DNA of 64,000 nt from CBDUEF01 sp018063485 (GTDB taxonomy: Bacteria; Pseudomonadota; Alphaproteobacteria; Rhodobacterales; Rhodobacteraceae): assembly GCA_037045435.1 (NCBI GenBank), contig JBAOID010000041.1, forward strand, positions 1-64,000, in the 5' to 3' direction. Numbering within the stretch: the stretch's first letter is position 1; every line of letters starts with the position of its first letter. The position numbers and the translations under genes were made by a program. The notes beneath the pieces were generated by a model, which was not told the DNA's origin, searched no databases, and saw only the letters and a list, made by a program, of their open reading frames with translations. Positions 62,236-64,000 of the stretch are shown in pieces.

Positions 62236-63714
62236 ATGACCAACCCACCTCTGCCCCCCGCAAACCGGTGGAAGACACTGGACAAAGACCTTGCCCGCTT
62301 TTCACAGCTTGAGAATGCCGCGGCAGCCATCGGCAGGCCGATGGTGGCGATTGGAATATCCTTCATTTTCGTGGTTGTGTGTGCGCTCGCGGCCTTTGCC
62401 TTGGCTGGACATGGATCTGGCACACTGATCATCGTCGCCGCTGCCGTGTTCGGTGCCTATATGGCACTGAACATCGGCGCCAATGATGTCGCCAACAACA
62501 TGGGCCCGGCTGTGGGTGCCAATGCTTTGACAATGGGTGGCGCGCTCCTGATCGCTGCCATCTTTGAAACAGCAGGTGCGCTGATAGCCGGTGGGGATGT
62601 GGTTTCAACGATTTCCGGCGGCATTGTCAGCCCCTCGGTCATTGCTGATCCGAGTGTCTTTGTCTGGGCGATGATGGCGGCGCTGATTTCATCGGCGCTT
62701 TGGCTGAACCTTGCGACCTGGTTTGGTGCCCCGGTTTCCACCACCCATGCGATTGTGGGTGGTGTGGTTGGAGCCGGTATTGTTGCCGGTGGCATGGGGG
62801 CTGTTGAGTGGGGAAAGCTGGGGCAGATAGCTGCAAGCTGGGTCATCTCTCCCCTGCTGGGCGCGGCGTTCGCAGCGCTCTTTCTGGCCTTCATCAAAGC
62901 AAACATCAACGATGTCGAAGACAAGATTACCGCGGCCCGCCGTTGGGTGCCAACGCTGATTGGCGTGATGGCGGGAACATTCGCCACCTATCTTGCACTG
63001 AAGGGGTTAAAGAAACTCGTCGACATCAGCTTGGGTCACGCCGTTATGATCGGATTGATCGTTGGTGTTGCCAGTGTTTTCTTCATGCGCCCAATCATAC
63101 GCCGGCAATCCGAAGGCATGGAAAACCGCAAGAAATCGCTTAAGAAACTCTTTGCGGTACCGTTGGTTCTGTCGGCGGCGCTGCTTTCCTTTGCGCATGG
63201 GGCAAATGATGTGGCCAACGCCGTTGGCCCGCTGGCGGCGATCGTTCACGCTGTGCAAGATGGCGGCACCGCTGCCAAGGTTGAGATCCCTTATTGGGTA
63301 ATGCTGATCGGGGCATTTGGCATCAGTTTCGGCCTGATGCTTTTTGGCCCGAAGTTGATCAGGATGGTTGGCCAGGAAATAACCAAGCTGAACCCGATGC
63401 GCGCCTATTGCGTCTCGCTTTCCGCAGCCATCACCGTGATTGTCGCATCATGGCTGGGTCTGCCAGTGTCCTCAACCCACATCGCGGTGGGCGGCGTGTT
63501 TGGTGTTGGTTTTTACCGCGAATGGCACGCCGAACGCCGCGCGCGCCGGCTGAATATCGAGAAGGGCACTCCGGTGCCCGCGGATGAGCGTCGGCGGCGC
63601 AAACTGGTTCGTCGGGCGCATATAATGTCCATCGGGGCGGCCTGGCTGGTAACAGTGCCTTTGACTGCCGCCCTATCAGCCCTGATCTTCATGCTCCTTA
63701 ACCGCTTTGCCTGA
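62236..63714 (+). CDS. PiT-family inorganic phosphate transporter
   Basis: A 492-residue Pho4/PiT permease carrying phosphate with metal or protons. Both duplicated signature motifs are present: NIGANDVANNMGPAVGANAL near residue 75 and FAHGANDVANAVGPLAAIVH near 318. There are about ten or more spans and the repeated PVSTTHAIVGGVVG/PVSSTHIAVGGVFG. A cytoplasmic loop near 290 (RQSEGMENRKKSLKKLF) is basic. No phoU-like gene (DUF47) adjoins it in the window. It converges with pncB without a gap. Confidence 0.92.
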   Translation: MTNPPLPPANRWKTLDKDLARFSQLENAAAAIGRPMVAIGISFIFVVVCALAAFALAGHGSGTLIIVAAAVFGAYMALNIGANDVANNMGPAVGANALTMGGALLIAAIFETAGALIAGGDVVSTISGGIVSPSVIADPSVFVWAMMAALISSALWLNLATWFGAPVSTTHAIVGGVVGAGIVAGGMGAVEWGKLGQIAASWVISPLLGAAFAALFLAFIKANINDVEDKITAARRWVPTLIGVMAGTFATYLALKGLKKLVDISLGHAVMIGLIVGVASVFFMRPIIRRQSEGMENRKKSLKKLFAVPLVLSAALLSFAHGANDVANAVGPLAAIVHAVQDGGTAAKVEIPYWVMLIGAFGISFGLMLFGPKLIRMVGQEITKLNPMRAYCVSLSAAITVIVASWLGLPVSSTHIAVGGVFGVGFYREWHAERRARRLNIEKGTPVPADERRRRKLVRRAHIMSIGAAWLVTVPLTAALSALIFMLLNRFA

Positions 63715-64000
63715 TCAGACTTTCACCTCTTGCGCAATTTGCTCACCCACACCGAACACGCGTTTGTAACGCGCTATCTCATCCGCCGGACCCATCGCCT
63801 TGTTCGGGTTGTCCGATAGTTTGACGGTTGGTCTTCCATTCGCGCTGACGGCCTTGCACACCAGACTGAACGGCGCCAGGGCATTATTGGCCACCAGCCC
63901 AACGAAATCATTCGTCAGCATCGTGCCCCAGCCAAAGGAAACGCGCACACGGTCGCAAAATTGCGCCTGCAATTCCACGATCTTGTCTACATCCAACCCG
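63715..64000 (-). CDS. pncB: Nicotinate phosphoribosyltransferase, C-terminal part
   Basis: Only the last 95 codons are inside the window; the gene continues past 64000. The visible part has RVRVSFGWGTMLTNDFVGLV, then PFSLVCKAVSANGRPTVKLS and DNPNKAMGPADEIARYKRVF, the conserved C-terminal segment of PncB. PncB makes nicotinate mononucleotide in the NAD salvage pathway. It ends in VGEQIAQEVKV, directly abutting the PiT gene stop on the other strand. Confidence 0.93.
   Translation of the reverse strand, partial: GLDVDKIVELQAQFCDRVRVSFGWGTMLTNDFVGLVANNALAPFSLVCKAVSANGRPTVKLSDNPNKAMGPADEIARYKRVFGVGEQIAQEVKV

Overview
This window looks like the chromosome of an alphaproteobacterium of the order Rhodobacterales (Rhodobacter/Paracoccus/Roseobacter type). 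The basis is recognition of the protein sequences (RpoB, RpoC, EF-Tu, SerA and SerC all read as this group), the GC-rich codon use and the gene order. No rRNA, tRNA or CRISPR array was found.

Region 1 (1-8785) is a mobile-element island. It holds a gene-free AT-richer stretch with inverted CGAACTTTG boxes, a broken phage-type DNA adenine methylase, and two almost identical IS21-family elements in inverted orientation (1541-4076 and 4885-7381). Between them lies a decayed phage terminase-like fragment. The second IS21 copy is joined to the 3' part of a third, divergent IS21 element (7382-8785). A terminal repeat matching that third element occurs alone at 102-122. The island ends about 150 bp before secE.

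Region 2 (8934-21184) is the secE-nusG-rplK-rplA-rplJ-rplL-rpoB-rpoC transcription/translation cluster, with an L10-type mRNA leader and a strong terminator after rpoC.

Region 3 (21481-25564) holds an EamA permease and a tight four-gene set: GT2 glycosyltransferase, LAB_N small membrane protein, GT39/83-type membrane glycosyltransferase and PAP2 phosphatase. It looks like a lipid-carrier glycosylation pathway and sits between rpoC and rpsL.

Region 4 (25826-35039) is the str/S10 block rpsL-rpsG-fusA-tuf-rpsJ-rplC-rplD-rplW-rplB-rpsS-rplV-rpsC-rplP, closed by a terminator after rplP.

Region 5 (35123-64000) is mixed core metabolism and envelope. It contains serB divergent from serC-serA (the whole phosphoserine pathway), gnd, a PPP-type phosphatase, an MFS transporter, a thiolase, an alpha-2-macroglobulin/pbpC pair, an orphan hybrid histidine kinase, yggT-recQ, a 4HBT-like thioesterase, UMF1 transporter-mepA-phytase-like operon, a VUT/YhhQ transporter, arfB, a PiT phosphate transporter and the 3' end of pncB.

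Two observations stand out. First, between the VUT gene and arfB lies a short structured transcript candidate. It has a 16-nt exact complement of the 16S rRNA 3' end acting as a Shine-Dalgarno for an 18-codon ORF, followed by a clean intrinsic terminator, and then the ribosome-rescue gene arfB, which has no good ribosome binding site of its own. Second, seven frameshifts in otherwise good chromosomal genes (rpoB twice, fusA twice, the GT39/83 gene, PAP2, alpha-2-macroglobulin) are all single-base insertions. They are better explained by sequencing error than by biology.
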